Origin: Cryomorphaceae bacterium
GTDB taxonomy: Bacteria; Bacteroidota; Bacteroidia; Flavobacteriales_G; Salibacteraceae
NCBI GenBank assembly: GCA_003564735.1
Contig: PXEK01000021.1
Span: 1-14,567, forward strand
Length of the DNA: 14,567 nt
Reading direction: 5' to 3'
Shown here: positions 14,012-14,567 of the stretch, in pieces
Numbering within the stretch: position 1 is the first letter of the stretch
How the letters are laid out: every line of letters begins with the position of its first letter
Position numbers and translations under genes: made by a program
Notes under the pieces: generated by a model
Database searches by the model: none
Told to the model about the DNA's origin: nothing
The model's input: the letters and a program-made list of their open reading frames with translations, nothing else

Positions 14012-14043
14012 TTTGTGAATTAGGCCAAAACATGTTATTTTTG
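14012..14043 (+). promoter_or_regulatory. Promoter of the small membrane protein gene
   Basis: TTTG at 14012-14015, a 20-base spacer, and TATTTTTG at 14036-14043 give a full match to the Bacteroidota -33/-7 promoter. The start codon at 14070 is 26 bases after the -7 box. This is the best promoter match in the window. Confidence 0.65.
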
Positions 14044-14069
14044 AAGACTTAAACTTAATTTTCAACGCT

Positions 14070-14408
14070 ATGAAAAAAATAATTCTTATTTCGATCGTGC
14101 TCTTATTGGGCATATTTGTGTTTGCGGGAATACAACACCATTGGTTTAGTGCCTTCGAGGTTGAAATAACTCCCGACTTCTCTCATTCGGAAATTGAAAA
14201 AGTAAAAGAGGATATGAAAAGCCGCGGAATGGTACTGGAAATCGATCATTTGAAATACGATGAAATCGGTAAAATCAGAGAGATTTCCGGGAATACGGTT
14301 TTCAGCAACGGCAACTCCATAAGCTTCAACTCTATGAAGCTTAAAAAAATTCTTATTACAAAAGGTTGGTTTTCCTGTTGCGGGGTTAGTGTACAGTCTA
14401 ATTCCTAA
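14070..14408 (+). CDS. Small membrane-anchored protein resembling the C-terminal repeat of Bacteroidota M56/BlaR1-like proteins
   Basis: A 112-residue protein. Residues 1-20 are an uncleaved anchor or signal peptide (MKKIILISIVLLLGIFVFAG). The soluble part, VEITPDFSHSEIEKVKEDMKSRGMVLEIDHLKYDEIGKIREISG (about 31-74), resembles the small domain found at the end of many Bacteroidota BlaR1/M56-type membrane peptidases: T-x-D-x-S-x-x-[ED]-[IL], KxxLKxxGI, then GKIxxI. Here it stands alone, with no protease region (no HExxH). Cys103-Cys104 lie near the C-terminus. It has its own good promoter. The family link is a visual resemblance only, and the protein could be an unrelated hypothetical. Confidence 0.6.
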   Translation: MKKIILISIVLLLGIFVFAGIQHHWFSAFEVEITPDFSHSEIEKVKEDMKSRGMVLEIDHLKYDEIGKIREISGNTVFSNGNSISFNSMKLKKILITKGWFSCCGVSVQSNS

Positions 14409-14567
14409 TGTCGCGAATTGACTTCTTGCCCGCTTTCTCTTTACGGCTAGGGTATGGCTGCGTTCTGAATAAATGTTGAGAACGGATGGATATTCCCTTG
14501 GAGTTGCTTAACTTTGTCAAGAGTCAGCGAATTAAACGAATCATCTAAAATATAGATTATGAATGCA
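14409..14567. other. Right-edge non-coding region with a -7 box
   Basis: No complete gene is seen. TAACTTTG at 14509-14516 is a perfect TAnnTTTG, and an ATG follows at 14559, 42 bases later, so a further gene probably starts at the edge. No -33 TTTG lies at the proper spacing. A 6-bp inverted repeat CGTTCT/AGAACG (14461-14466, 14479-14484) without a T-run is of unknown meaning. Confidence 0.35.

Larger units (their letters stand above)
13714..14069. other. 356-base gene-free region between divergent genes
   Basis: Apart from the DUF4833 promoter (13752-13759, minus) and the promoter at 14012-14043 (plus), I see no gene, terminator or strong repeat. Short open frames here lack codon or composition support. 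A short CGGG/CCCG inverted repeat near 13995-14008 is weak. Confidence 0.5.

Noticed and set aside
1..14567. CRISPR arrays, tRNA or rRNA genes, insertion sequences, prophage genes
   Set aside because: No regularly spaced repeats, cloverleaf-like segments, transposase or integrase motifs were seen on either strand.

Overview
The window looks like chromosomal DNA of a Bacteroidota bacterium, most likely a flavobacterium-type organism. The signs are two proteins with C-terminal sorting domains typical of the type IX secretion system (T9SS), several Bacteroidota lipoproteins and outer-membrane barrels, no clear Shine-Dalgarno sites, and several matches to the Bacteroidota promoter -7 box TAnnTTTG. 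There are no rRNA or tRNA genes, CRISPR arrays, transposases or integrases.

Layout. (1) 1-2953 is an AT-rich accessory stretch: the end of a small acidic Cys-containing protein, a hairpin terminator, a DUF4221-like lipoprotein, the 3' remnant of a T9SS cargo gene, and a small outer-membrane barrel. (2) 2978-3967 (minus) is asd, aspartate-semialdehyde dehydrogenase, a core gene. The last bases of asd are duplicated at about 1786-1830, in the same orientation and next to the beheaded T9SS gene. This is the pattern left when DNA inserts into the 3' end of a gene. (3) 4167-7541 is a 1124-residue secreted protein built from three Ig-like plus lamin-tail modules, divergent from asd. (4) 7574-8212 is an unrecognised cytoplasmic protein, followed by a strong terminator at 8390-8419. 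(5) 8559-13117 is the most interesting part, a probable metal (copper) handling cluster: small Cys/Met membrane protein, divergent MbnP-like lipoprotein, second small Cys/Met protein, canonical MbnP-family lipoprotein, MbnH/MauG-type di-heme peroxidase lipoprotein, and an outer-membrane barrel with an N-terminal CxxC. (6) 13141-13713 (minus) is a DUF4833 protein, and 14070-14408 is a small membrane-anchored protein.

How the genes may work together. In methanotrophs the di-heme enzyme MbnH oxidises a tryptophan of MbnP to kynurenine, which MbnP needs to bind copper. Here the same pair sits in one operon with a putative barrel, without any visible methanobactin peptide or maturation gene. Two tandem pairs of small Cys/Met protein plus MbnP-like protein precede the peroxidase. 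A strong hairpin terminator lies between MbnP and the peroxidase, which would make the substrate protein more abundant than its enzyme. Copper specificity is inferred from family knowledge and is not shown by the sequence.

Several starts were moved because the longest open frame runs through a promoter box (4146) or a terminator (8394, 11109), or because a better signal peptide starts downstream (10251).
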